A stretch of 22,796 bases of DNA from CAIYZT01 sp052387855 (GTDB lineage: Bacteria; Pseudomonadota; Alphaproteobacteria; Rhodobacterales; Rhodobacteraceae), in contig JBQTIT010000009.1 in NCBI GenBank assembly GCA_052387855.1, positions 1-22,796 on the forward strand, in the 5' to 3' direction. Below, one piece after another: positions 7,076-16,945 of this stretch (its first letter is position 1; the number at the start of each line of letters is the position of its first letter). A program made the position numbers and the translations under genes. The notes beneath the pieces were generated by a model. The model saw only the letters and a program-made list of their open reading frames with translations. It was not told the origin of the DNA and searched no databases.

Positions 7076-9147
7076 TCAGTTCAGATCGTTCAGCAGCCTG
7101 CCGTGCTTGCGCACCTCGGTCAGGATGTCGCCAAAGGTGATCAGGCCGCGCCCGGCCAGCATCGGCATCAGTTTCAGAAAGGCATCGGCGGTGGCCAGGG
7201 TGTCGCCGAGGGCGGTGTGGCGCGCCTCTTCGGGGATGGTGATCCCCAGCCGGTGCGTCAGCGCATCAAGGCTGTGCACCTCGTGCTGGCCATAGGCCAC
7301 GGCCGACAGCAGCACGGTGTCCAGCACCGGCATGTCGAACCGCAGCCCGATCCCGCTTTCCAGTCGGCGCAGGAATTCCATGTCAAAGGGTGCGTTATGC
7401 GCGATCAGCACCGCGCCTTCGGCAAACTTGTGAAACCGGCGCACGACCTCGGCGGCGCCGGGCGCGTCGGCGACCATGGCGTCGGTGATGCCATGCACCT
7501 CCGTCGACACCGCCGGAATCGGACGGCCGGGCTTGATGAGCGTGTCAAAGACCTCGCCCTCGACCCGCCGGCCGTTGACGATGCGCACGGCGGCAAGCTG
7601 CACCAGCGCATCGCCCTGACGCGGGTTAAGGCCGGTGGTCTCGCTGTCAAAGACCACATAGGTCAGCCGGTCCAGCCTTGTGTCGGCCAGCCGGTCGGTC
7701 AGGGCGGGCGACAAGAGATCAAAGTCGTAGACCACCTTGCGCGCCAGTGGCTTGGGGCGCGCCACGGCGCGGCGGGCCTGACGGATCGGCAGGCACAGGG
7801 CGGGGCGGCCGCCGGCCGGCGTCTCGGGCCAGATCTGGGTGGCGTGTGCGGCAAGGACCGCGCCGGCGGGGCGGTCGCCGCCATCGGACAGGGGCAGGGC
7901 AAGCCAGCCGTCCAGCTCTCCGACGCCGACGCGCGGGCCGTCCCACGACAGCCGGATCGCGGCGCCGGTGTCTTCCTCTTCGATGGCCAGGTGCAGCGGT
8001 CCGGTGGCGCGGCCGGCCAGCCGCAGCGCGACCAGCTCCAGCAGGGTCAGTATTTCGTAGCCGTTGCAGCGCAGGATCAGATCGGCGGTGTCCGAGGTGA
8101 CGGGGACGCCCTGCGCGCCAAGCCGGGCAACCAGTCCCTGCCCAAGGTCATAGGCGCGGGTCTGCGGCAGCGCGCCGGATTCGGACGGGGCGCTGTCCCG
8201 GGCCTCGGCGAACCGCGTGACCGCCTGCGACAGCCGCGCGACCTCGGCCACCAGCGCCGCCCGCAGGGGCGCGGAAAGGGCATCGTCGGGAATGATCCCG
8301 GCAAGCGTCGTCAGCGCGGCCGAGGGGCGGCGCAGGCTGTCCAGCGCGGATTCGAGCATCGCCTCGCGCCCGGCCTCGGCGGCCAGATCGCCGGTGATGT
8401 CGCGCAGGGTCAGCACATAGCCCCGGGCGCCGGCATCGCCCAGAATCCGCATCCGCGCGGCCAGAACCCGCGCGCCCGAGATCGCGGTGCACAGAAGGTC
8501 GGACACCGCATCCGGATCGCCCGTGGCGATCAGGCGCTCATGGGCATGGCGCAGCGGGGCGGCGTGCAGATAGTCGAACAGCCTGCGGTCCAGCCCCGCC
8601 GCCAGCCCCCCCCGCCCCGCCCGGTGCCCAGGATGTCGGCGGCGGGGCCATTGTAAAACACCAGCGCATGGTCGGCCGAGCACAGGACCACCCCCACGGG
8701 CACATCGGACAGCAGCGCCTCAAGCCGCGCCTTTTCGCTGCCCAGACGCAGGGTCTCGCGCGCCACGGTCTCGGCCAGGGCGCTGCGCGTCTCGGCCAGA
8801 CTCTGGGCGGCGGCCCGGGCGGCCGGGGCAAGATCGCCGAGATGGCGGGCGATGGCCGCATCCATCTCGGCGGTCACATCGGAATGCGCGCGGGCGCGCA
8901 GGGCGCCCGACAGGGTCTCGATCGGTTTGGCGACGTTCAGATCGAACAGATACCAGACCCCGGCCACCAGCCCCAGCACCGCAAAACCGGCCACGAGCCC
9001 GGCCTGCACAAACCCCTGCACGGCCCCCGGCAGGTCAAGACGGCCCTGGCCCAGCGCCAGCCCGCCCGCGATGGCCGCAAGGATCGCGGCGGCCAGACCG
9101 GCGAAGATCAGAAAGACCCGCAGGCGCAGCGAAAGGCGGGCCAGCAT
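7076..9147 (-). pseudogene. Membrane-anchored PAS / pseudo-histidine-kinase / DEDDh 3'-5' exonuclease, frameshifted
   Basis: Two overlapping frames give one protein of about 690 residues. The N-terminal frame (from 9147) has two membrane helices (about residues 8-33 and 47-68), a HAMP-like stretch (LFDLNVAKPIETLSGALRAR), a probable coiled coil, and a PAS start (EALLSDVPVGVVLCSADHAL). The second frame (to 7076) holds the rest of PAS (YVLTLRDITGD) and a region resembling a degenerate HisKA box (ESALDSLRRPSAALTTLAG, serine where the histidine would be). A degenerate ATPase-like region follows, then a full DnaQ-type exonuclease: FDSETTG, HNAPFD and HTALGD supply the D, E, D, H and D residues. The frames join at eight C (8606-8613); nine, or six, would restore the frame. 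It is the last gene of the acetate cluster, three bases after the receiver gene. DnaQ-like genes accompany DUF294/symporter clusters in other proteobacteria too. A role in replication proofreading is unlikely; its substrate is unknown. Confidence 0.7.
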
Positions 9148-9150
9148 GGC

Positions 9151-9531
9151 CTAGCCCCCCAGCGCGAGCAGCCGCCGCACTTCGTCGCGCAGGTCCTTGA
9201 GCTCGAAGGGCTTGGAGATGAACCCGTCTGCCCCCAGCGCAAGCCCCTTGCGCCGCTCGATGGCCGAGCCGCGCGCGGTCATCATCAGCACCTTGACGCC
9301 CGACAGCGTGGGATCGATGCGGATGCCTTCGCAAATCTCGTAACCCGAAACCTCGGGCAGCATCACGTCGAGCAGCACCAGGTCGGGGTGCGTGCTGCGG
9401 ATGCGCGGCAGCGCGTCGGCGCCGCTTGACACCCGGTCATGGTCATAGCCCTCGCGCGTCATCAGGTAATCCAGCGCAAAGGCGATGTTGTCCTCATCCT
9501 CGACCACAAGGACGCGCGGCTTTCGGTCCAT
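9151..9531 (-). CDS. Stand-alone receiver-domain response regulator
   Basis: A protein of 126 residues that is only a CheY-like receiver domain with no output domain. Residues E11-D12, phospho-acceptor D55 (LVLLDVMLPEVSG), T85 (MMTA) and K107 (ISKPFE) form a complete active site, so it should accept phosphate. It is set tightly between the small membrane protein (3 bases) and the PAS-exonuclease gene (3 bases), which implies co-transcription with the acetate cluster. Single-domain receivers act by binding a partner protein or as phosphate shuttles. The obvious candidate partner is the kinase-like exonuclease protein next door, whose apparent lack of a phospho-acceptor histidine means some other kinase must phosphorylate it. 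The partner assignment is inference. Confidence 0.85.
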   Translation of the reverse strand: MDRKPRVLVVEDEDNIAFALDYLMTREGYDHDRVSSGADALPRIRSTHPDLVLLDVMLPEVSGYEICEGIRIDPTLSGVKVLMMTARGSAIERRKGLALGADGFISKPFELKDLRDEVRRLLALGG

Positions 9532-9534
9532 GCC

Positions 9535-10053
9535 CTACCCCTTTTCGCACGCGGCGGCTTGCAGCGGGTCCCCCGCCGGGGCGGCCAGCCAGTCGCCGCC
9601 CACCAGATCGCCCTGATCGGTGATGGTCACGCCGTCGGTCACCAGCGCCTGCCGGTCCCCCTTGCAATCGACGGCCATCAACCCGTCCGAGACCGGCTTC
9701 CACCGGGCAAAGCTGTAAAGGGTGACCATCCGCATCCCCTCGGCCCGGGGATGGGCCAGGGTCTTGCGGTGGTCCAGCGCGACGAACCGCATCTTGATCG
9801 GCACAAGATAGGTCCAGGGCCGCAGCGGCATCGCCTCGGCCTCGACGGCGACGACCTCCAGCTCGGGCGGCAGTTCGGCCGAGACGCGCGCGAACCAGTT
9901 GTACTCGCTCCAGACCGTAAAGCCGATCAGGCCCGCCGCGGCCGCGAGCGGCACGGACCATTTCGGCAGGCCCGCGTAACGGCGGCGCAGCGCCCAGGCC
10001 AAAAGGCCCAAGGTGGCGGCGGCGATCAGCGCGGCGATCAGTTCAAGGGCCAT
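9535..10053 (-). CDS. Hypothetical membrane protein of the acetate cluster
   Basis: A protein of 172 residues that I do not recognise as a characterised family. Two hydrophobic segments are visible, at about residues 2-22 (ELIAALIAAATLGLLAWAL) and 33-47 (VPLAAAAGLIGFTVW). They are followed by a polar domain of about 125 residues with the aromatic-rich motifs YNWFARVSAELPPELEVV and RPWTYLVPIKMRFVAL, and a C-terminal cysteine in AAACEKG. With both helices crossing, the soluble part would be on the cytoplasmic side, but the topology is uncertain. It lies 9 bases after the DUF294 gene and 3 bases before the receiver gene, so it belongs to the same operon. Function unknown; by position an accessory to the transporter or its signalling module. 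Confidence 0.75.
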   Translation of the reverse strand: MALELIAALIAAATLGLLAWALRRRYAGLPKWSVPLAAAAGLIGFTVWSEYNWFARVSAELPPELEVVAVEAEAMPLRPWTYLVPIKMRFVALDHRKTLAHPRAEGMRMVTLYSFARWKPVSDGLMAVDCKGDRQALVTDGVTITDQGDLVGGDWLAAPAGDPLQAAACEKG

Positions 10054-10062
10054 TGCGGTGTC

Positions 10063-11892
10063 TCAAATCATGGCGCCGCGGGCGGACCCGACGGCGGATT
10101 GCATGGAGCGGACGACAACGAATGCGTCGCGCAGATGGCTGCGTTCGAAATCGGACAGTTCCGAAAGCGCGATGAAGTTGTCGGGCTTGCCGCCATTCTT
10201 GACCCGTCTGGCCTGATGCTCAAGCCGGGTCTGCGCGACCAGGTCATAAGCATCGATCAGATCGGCCCCGCCGGAGTTCGAGATCACGCCCGCCTCGACC
10301 GCCGCCGCTAGTCGGGCGCGGGTGTTGGCGGGCGCAAGCGCGCCGATCAGCGCATAGACCCGGCCCAGGTCGACGACCGGCACCACGCCGTTCATCTTGA
10401 GGTCGATCTCGTTCTTGTGCTCGCCTGACCGTATCGTGGCAAAGCCGCGCAGCAGGCCCAGCGGCGGCGCGTGCCGCAGGCTGTTGGCGATCATATGCGC
10501 CACAAAGATCGAGTTTCTTGCGGCCAGGTCCCGCACCTCGGCCTGAAGGTCGGAATAAAGGCTCACCGTCCCGCCAATGGGCCGCAGGTCGAACATCACG
10601 CTGGCCAGCATCTGGGCCATCGGGTCGGGCGTGGCCACCCACTTGCGGAAATAGCCGCGCCAGACGGTCATGCGCTGGCACCATTGCGGGTTGGTGGCCA
10701 TCATGCCGCCGGGGCAATAGACGTAGCCGCAGGCGTTCAGGCCATCCGAGACGATCCGGGCGAGCCCGGCGAAATAGGCCATGTCGGCCTCGCTGGCGGC
10801 ATCGTCGATCATCAGGCAGTTGTCCTGATCGCTGAGGCCGGTCTGCTCCTGCCGGCCCTGGCTGCCGCAGGCCAGCCACAGATAGGGCACCGGCGCCGGG
10901 CCAAGCTCGGCCTCGGCCATCGCCAGCAGGCGCCGCGTCACCGTGTCGGCGATGTCGGTGATCAGCCGCGTCGCCACCTCGTGCGCAGAGCCGCCGCCGA
11001 CAAGCTGCACCAGCAGACGGGGAATGCGGGCGGTGTTCTCGGCCAGTTCGGCCACCGTCTGCGCCGTCGCCGCATCGCGCACCAAGAGCGCCGAAGACAC
11101 CGCCTGGAACCGCACCAGGTCGGTCTGGGTGATCATGCCGACCAGCTTTCCCCGATCGACGATCGGCAGATGGCCGATCCGATGTTCAAGCATCCTGTTC
11201 AGAACGTCCGAGCCCAGCGCCTCGGGCGTCAGCGCGATCGGCTCTGCCGCCATCACCGTGCCGACCGGGGCGGCGGGGTCGATCCCCCGGGCCAGGACCT
11301 TGTTCACCAGGTCCCGCGCCGTGACCAGCCCGACCAGCCGCTCGCCCTCGGTAATCGCAAGGCACGAGACATGGGCATCGCGCATCGTCTCCGCCGCCTC
11401 GCGGATCGTCACGCCGGGGCCGACCGCGATGGGCGCACGCGCGATCAGATCGCCGACCTTGCGGGTCGAGATGTCGGCCGCGCGGCTGTCCTGCTGCCGG
11501 CCCCGATGGAAAAAGCGCTCGAACGCCGGATAGGTCGCGATCAGGCGGCGAAACTCGGCCTGCGGCAGCATCAGAACCTCGGCGCCCCGGACCGCGCGGG
11601 CGGTCGTGACCGCGATCCCGTCGCGCATCAGCCCGCGCTCGCCGAAACTGTTGCGCGGCCCCAGCAATGAGACCAGCCCGCCCGAGGGGTCCAGCACCTC
11701 GACCGAGCCTGCCAGGACCAGAAAGATGCAGTCCAGCGGCTGGCCGGCCGCATAGATGACGGCCGCGTCGTCGTGGTGTCTGCGGCTGAAGGAGGCGGCG
11801 ACGCGCGCCAACTCGTCCAGCGGCAGAGAATCGTAAGGGTGGACCGTTTCAAGAAAACCGATGATGGAAGCGGGGTCATGCGTCATCGTCAT
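10063..11892 (-). CDS. cNMP-binding / CBS-pair / DUF294 nucleotidyltransferase-like protein
   Basis: A cytoplasmic multidomain protein of 609 residues. In order: a cyclic-nucleotide-binding-like domain (about 10-130; FLVLAGSVEVLD...FGERGLM), a CBS pair (about 145-265; VGLVTARDLV and VGMITQTDLV), a DUF294 GlnD-like nucleotidyltransferase domain (about 290-430) with GSQGRQEQ at 343-350 and SDQDN at 354-358, and a C-terminal DUF294_C helical domain (about 460-600). The G-S...SDxD signature is what GlnD-type enzymes use for nucleotide transfer, so activity is possible. Homologues of this architecture sit beside VC_2705-type symporters in many proteobacteria, suggesting control of transport or acetate activation by nucleotide signals; the target is not known. 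It starts 52 bases after the symporter gene, after a strong hairpin, with GAAGGACC as ribosome binding site. Confidence 0.85.
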   Translation of the reverse strand: MTMTHDPASIIGFLETVHPYDSLPLDELARVAASFSRRHHDDAAVIYAAGQPLDCIFLVLAGSVEVLDPSGGLVSLLGPRNSFGERGLMRDGIAVTTARAVRGAEVLMLPQAEFRRLIATYPAFERFFHRGRQQDSRAADISTRKVGDLIARAPIAVGPGVTIREAAETMRDAHVSCLAITEGERLVGLVTARDLVNKVLARGIDPAAPVGTVMAAEPIALTPEALGSDVLNRMLEHRIGHLPIVDRGKLVGMITQTDLVRFQAVSSALLVRDAATAQTVAELAENTARIPRLLVQLVGGGSAHEVATRLITDIADTVTRRLLAMAEAELGPAPVPYLWLACGSQGRQEQTGLSDQDNCLMIDDAASEADMAYFAGLARIVSDGLNACGYVYCPGGMMATNPQWCQRMTVWRGYFRKWVATPDPMAQMLASVMFDLRPIGGTVSLYSDLQAEVRDLAARNSIFVAHMIANSLRHAPPLGLLRGFATIRSGEHKNEIDLKMNGVVPVVDLGRVYALIGALAPANTRARLAAAVEAGVISNSGGADLIDAYDLVAQTRLEHQARRVKNGGKPDNFIALSELSDFERSHLRDAFVVVRSMQSAVGSARGAMI

Positions 11893-11907
11893 GGTCCTTC
11901 GCGGGGT

Positions 11908-11936
11908 GCGCCCCCGGGGATGTCCCCCGGGGGCGC
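11908..11936 (-). promoter_or_regulatory. Perfect 12-bp intercistronic stem-loop between symporter and DUF294 genes
   Basis: GCGCCCCCGGGG (11908-11919) pairs exactly with CCCCGGGGGCGC (11925-11936) around a 5-base loop. It fills most of the 52-base gap after the symporter stop and ends about 16 bases before the DUF294 start. No T tract follows on the leftward strand, so partial termination, mRNA stabilisation or a processing point are all possible. It would let the transport genes be expressed above the downstream signalling genes. Confidence 0.55.
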
Positions 11937-11944
11937 GAAGGGCG

Positions 11945-13900
11945 TCAGTGCGCCTGAGCCTTGCCGGCGCCCTTGGGCACGCGGATCGACTCGATCAGGT
12001 CCTGCACATGCTGCGGCGGCGCCTTGGTTGCCATCGCGACGACATAGGCGACGGCAAAGTTGACCACCGCACCGACGGTGCCGATCGACAGCGGCGAGAT
12101 GCCGAAGTAGTACTGGTCGGCCGTGTCGGGCAGCCAGTTGGTGCCCGGGAAGAAGAACCAGCCCTTGTACATGAAGATGTACAGCGAGGTGAACACCAGG
12201 CCGGCCAGCATCCCGGCGATCGCGCCTTCCTTGTTGATGCGCTTCGAGAAGATGCCCATCATCAGCGTCGGAAAGATCGTCGCGGCCGCCAGACCAAAGG
12301 CCAGGGCCACCACCTGCGCGGCAAAGCCGGGCGGGTTGAGACCAAGGTAGGTCGCCACGATGATGGCGCCGGTCATGGCGATGCGCGCCCACATCAGCTC
12401 GGCCTTTTCCGTCAGGTCGGGCTTCAGCGAGCCTTTGATCAGGTCGTGGCTGATGGCCGAAGAAATGGCCAGCAGCAGACCGGCAGCGGTCGACAGGGCG
12501 GCAGCCAGCGCGCCGGCAGCAACCAGGGCCACGACCCAGCCGGGCAGAGCAGCGATTTCAGGGTTCGCAAGAACCATGATGTCGTTGTCGACCTTGGTCA
12601 GCTCGTTGCCCTTGAAGCCAAGCTCGGCCAGGGACTTGTCGCCCAGCTTGCCTTCGGTCAGCGCTGCGTCGAAGGCGGTCTGCGCCTCGGCGACAGCAGC
12701 TTCCAGCGGTGCCTTGTCGGCATCGGCAGCGGCATCGGCCAGGGCCTTGTTCGCCGCAGCCAGAGCCTTGCCAGCACTCGCCACGACCTTGGGCTCGTTG
12801 AAGTACTGGATCAGGCCGTCGCCGTTCTTGTCGGACATGGCCAGAAGGCCGGTCTTTTCCCAGGTCCGGATCCAGGACAGTTCGGGCTTGCTGTCGATGT
12901 CAGCGATCGACAGGGCCGGGGCCGAAAGGGCCGTTCCCGTCACGGCGCCGGGCCAGAAGGTGGTGGACAAGTTCAGGCGCGCCATCGAGCCAACGGCCGG
13001 AGCGACCGTGTAGAGAAGCGCGATGAACACCAGCGCCCAGCCTGCCGACGAACGGGCGTCAGCCACTTTCGGCACGGTGAAGAAGCGGATGATGACGTGC
13101 GGAAGACCCGCCGTACCGATCATCAGCGAAACGGTGAACAGGAACATGTTGAACATGTTGGCGCTGTCGGACGTATAGGCCTTGAAGCCCAGTTCGGTCA
13201 CGACAGAGTCCAGCTTGGCCAGCATGGCCACATCCCCGCCCGACGGCGCTTAGGACCCGATCAGACCCAGTTGCGGCAGGAAGTTGCCGGTCAGTTGCAG
13301 CGAGATGAAGATCGCCGGAACGGTGTAGGCGATGATCAGAACCACATACTGGGCGACCTGGGTATAGGTGATGCCCTTCATCCCGCCCAGAACGGCGTAG
13401 ATGAACACAAGCGCCGCGCCGATATAAAGGCCGGTGTCGGTGGACACCTCCAGAAAGCGCGAAAAGGTCACGCCGACGCCGCGCATCTGGCCGATCACAT
13501 AGGTGACCGAGATGATGATCAGGCAGATCACGGCCAGAAGCCTTGCGCCGCCGGAATAGAAACGGTCGCCGATGAATTCCGGCACGGTGAACTTGCCGAA
13601 CTTGCGCAGATAGGGCGCGAGCAAGAGGGCCAGAAGCACATAGCCGCCGGTCCAGCCCATCAGAAAGGCCGACTGCTCATAGCCGCCGGCGGGGGCCAGC
13701 GCGATGATGCCGGCCATCGAGATGAACGAGGCGGCCGACATCCAGTCGGCGCCGGTGGCCATGCCGTTCATGACCGGGGGAACGCCCTGGCCGGCGGCAT
13801 AGAATTCAGCGGTCGAGCCCGCCCGGGCCCAGATCGCGATCCCGATGTAGAGGGCGAACGTCGCGCCGACCACAATCAGGTTGAGGGTAAACTGATCCAT
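11945..13900 (-). pseudogene. Na+/solute symporter (VC_2705 subfamily, acetate-type), interrupted by in-frame TAA
   Basis: An SSS-family (PF00474) symporter of the kind found with acs and a DUF4212 small subunit, probably taking up acetate or similar short acids. The N-terminal part (13900-13250, 216 residues) holds the start with AEFYAAGQGVPPVMNGMATGADWMSAASF, typical of SSS helix 1-2, and ends LPQLGLIGS. A TAA (13250-13252) follows. The same frame then continues with MLAKLDSVVTELGF, IGTAGLPHVIIRFFTVP and the remaining helices to 11945. The two halves are in the same frame, so one sense codon would give a full transporter of about 650 residues. The region between helices carries an EF-hand-like loop and an alanine-rich insert (12557-12832). 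Re-initiation at GTG 13231 or ATG 13225 is possible but the ribosome binding site is weak. If the stop is real, transport is probably lost. Confidence 0.8.
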
Positions 13901-13913
13901 GTGTCCCTGTTCC

Positions 13914-14171
13914 TTATTCTTCGACGCCGTGTTCCGCGTCCACCTTCGCCATCATCCTCGCGTAGACGAAGATCAGGGCGATGAAGACGTAGATCGAGCC
14001 GTTTTGCGCCATCCAGAACCCAAGATCGGCGCCGCCGATCATGATCCCCGAAAGCGCCGGACGCAGAATGATGCCAAGCCCGAACGAGCACGCAAACCAG
14101 ATCGCCAAAGAAATCAGGATGATCCGGACGTTTGCGGCCCAATAGGCGTTGGACGATGATTTGTCCGCCAT
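13914..14171 (-). CDS. DUF4212 small subunit of sodium/substrate symporter
   Basis: A membrane protein of 85 residues of the DUF4212 family, which accompanies VC_2705-type symporters as a presumed second subunit, much as other two-part SSS-like carriers pair a small and a large protein. It has a polar start (MADKSSSNAYWAANVRI) and two hydrophobic segments, about residues 15-37 (IILISLAIWFACSFGLGIIL) and 50-69 (FWMAQNGSIYVFIALIFVYA). The charged tail is KVDAEHGVEE. ATG 14171 is preferred to the upstream in-frame start at 14219 because AGGAA lies just before it and the extra 16 residues are not family-like. It lies 13 bases before the large symporter gene, between it and acs. Confidence 0.85.
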   Translation of the reverse strand: MADKSSSNAYWAANVRIILISLAIWFACSFGLGIILRPALSGIMIGGADLGFWMAQNGSIYVFIALIFVYARMMAKVDAEHGVEE

Positions 14172-14227
14172 AGTGTTCCTCCCTGTCACAGTTGCGCCGC
14201 GCCCCGCTCGCCGGAACACGGCTGTTT

Positions 14228-14243
14228 CCCGCCTTTCGGCGGG
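14228..14243 (-). promoter_or_regulatory. GAAA-tetraloop hairpin between acs and the DUF4212 gene
   Basis: On the transcribed leftward strand the sequence reads CCCGCC-GAAA-GGCGGG, a 6-bp perfect stem capped by a GNRA tetraloop, starting about 7 bases after the acs stop. The following bases (AAACAG) lack a U tract. It more likely stabilises the acs 3' end or lowers read-through than fully terminates. Confidence 0.45.
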
Positions 14244-14249
14244 GTTCGG

Positions 14250-16211
<1,962 letters not shown>

Positions 16212-16558
16212 CGTGGTTCTCCTCTCCCGCACAGCCCGGCCATGGGCATTGCAGACCTTGCCGTCCCGCCTTGGGAACGGCGCTCTCCAGGTTCAGGGTA
16301 CCACTTCGTAAATAAACTTGTAAACCCTACATTTTTATGAAGAATTCTGTAAATATGTTTACTGAATCGCCTGAAATTCTGTAAACATCTGAAAAGCCGG
16401 CGCGGGAATGTCAGGGATTACAAGCCCCTGCGCCTCACGCGGGCGTGATCGGCGGGGCGGGGCCCGGCCAATGGACAGACCGGCCCCGGCGGGGCCTGAA
16501 AGACCCCCCGCGCGCGCAGCGATTCGAACGGGGCGGGGCGGCCGCGCGCCGGGCCGGC
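16212..16558. promoter_or_regulatory. acs upstream region with AT-rich motif cluster
   Basis: This 347-base stretch between the acs start and the DUF302 stop holds no gene. Bases about 16300-16392 are strikingly AT-rich for this window and carry repeated GTAAA/TTTAC elements. The rest is GC-rich, with a small hairpin GGCCCC-GGC-GGGGCC at 16482-16496 that might end DUF302 transcription, though it has no T tract. A possible leftward -35 TTTACA at 16319-16324 with TACCCT 18 bases further on is weak. The region probably holds the main promoter and operators of the whole acetate cluster. Confidence 0.5.
16308..16385. repeat. GTAAA / TTTAC repeat cluster upstream of acs
   Basis: GTAAA occurs at 16308, 16320, 16349 and 16381. 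The third is part of a perfect-armed dyad, GTAAA-TATG-TTTAC (16349-16362). An 11-base direct repeat, AATTCTGTAAA, occurs at 16343-16353 and 16375-16385, exactly 32 bases (about three helical turns) apart. Same-face spacing suggests cooperative binding of a regulator. The motif is not the TTTGCAAA motif reported for PccR/ScfR-type short-chain acyl regulators of related bacteria, though the general design is similar. Confidence 0.5.
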
Positions 16559-16945
16559 TCAGATCGCGTCGACGACCCGTGCCAGCATGGTCCGGACTTC
16601 GCCCGCAACGGCCTTGAGCCCGGCATTTTCGATCGCCATCATCGAGGCGACCGGGTCGATGGCGCTGACCTCGATGCCGCCGTCAACCTCGCGCAGGATG
16701 ACGTTGCAGGGCAGCATGGTGCCGACCCTCGGCTCCATCCCGATGGCCTGATGCGCCATCTTCGGGTTGCAGGCGCCCAGGATGCGATAGCCCGGCATGT
16801 CGACATCCAGCTTTTTCTTCATGGTCGCCTTGACGTCGATCTCGGTCAGAACGCCAAATCCCTGATCCGCAAGGGCCTTGCGCGCGCGGGCGTCCACATC
16901 GTCGAAGGCGGCGCCGGGGATCATGCGGTTGATCGTGTAGCTCAT
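16559..16945 (-). CDS. DUF302 domain protein
   Basis: A predicted soluble protein of 128 residues of the DUF302 family (PF03625). The conserved DVDARARKALADQGFGVLTEIDVKATM stretch covers about residues 16-42, followed by YRILGACNPKMAHQAI and GTMLPCNVILREVDGG. Known structures of the family are small alpha/beta sandwiches of unassigned function. The cysteine in the PCNV motif and the one in GACNPK are typical of the family. ATG 16945 is chosen because GGGAAAGGGACC precedes it; the upstream in-frame extension is not conserved-looking. It is transcribed leftward toward acs but a 347-base gap with its own regulatory look separates them, so it is probably a single-gene unit. Confidence 0.85.
   Translation of the reverse strand: MSYTINRMIPGAAFDDVDARARKALADQGFGVLTEIDVKATMKKKLDVDMPGYRILGACNPKMAHQAIGMEPRVGTMLPCNVILREVDGGIEVSAIDPVASMMAIENAGLKAVAGEVRTMLARVVDAI

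Noticed and set aside
6989..8656. A 555-codon open frame on + across the PAS-exonuclease gene
   Set aside because: Antisense to the exonuclease with its intact DEDDh motifs; no start signal and biased composition.
11861..13984. A 707-codon open frame on + across the symporter and DUF4212 region
   Set aside because: It is antisense to clearly homologous membrane-protein genes and its product is low-complexity, rich in H, Q, R, G and D, as expected of a GC-rich shadow frame.
16521..16529. GATTCGAAC, resembling a tRNA T-loop on the - strand
   Set aside because: The flanking bases do not form a 5-bp T stem, and no anticodon or acceptor arms can be drawn around it.
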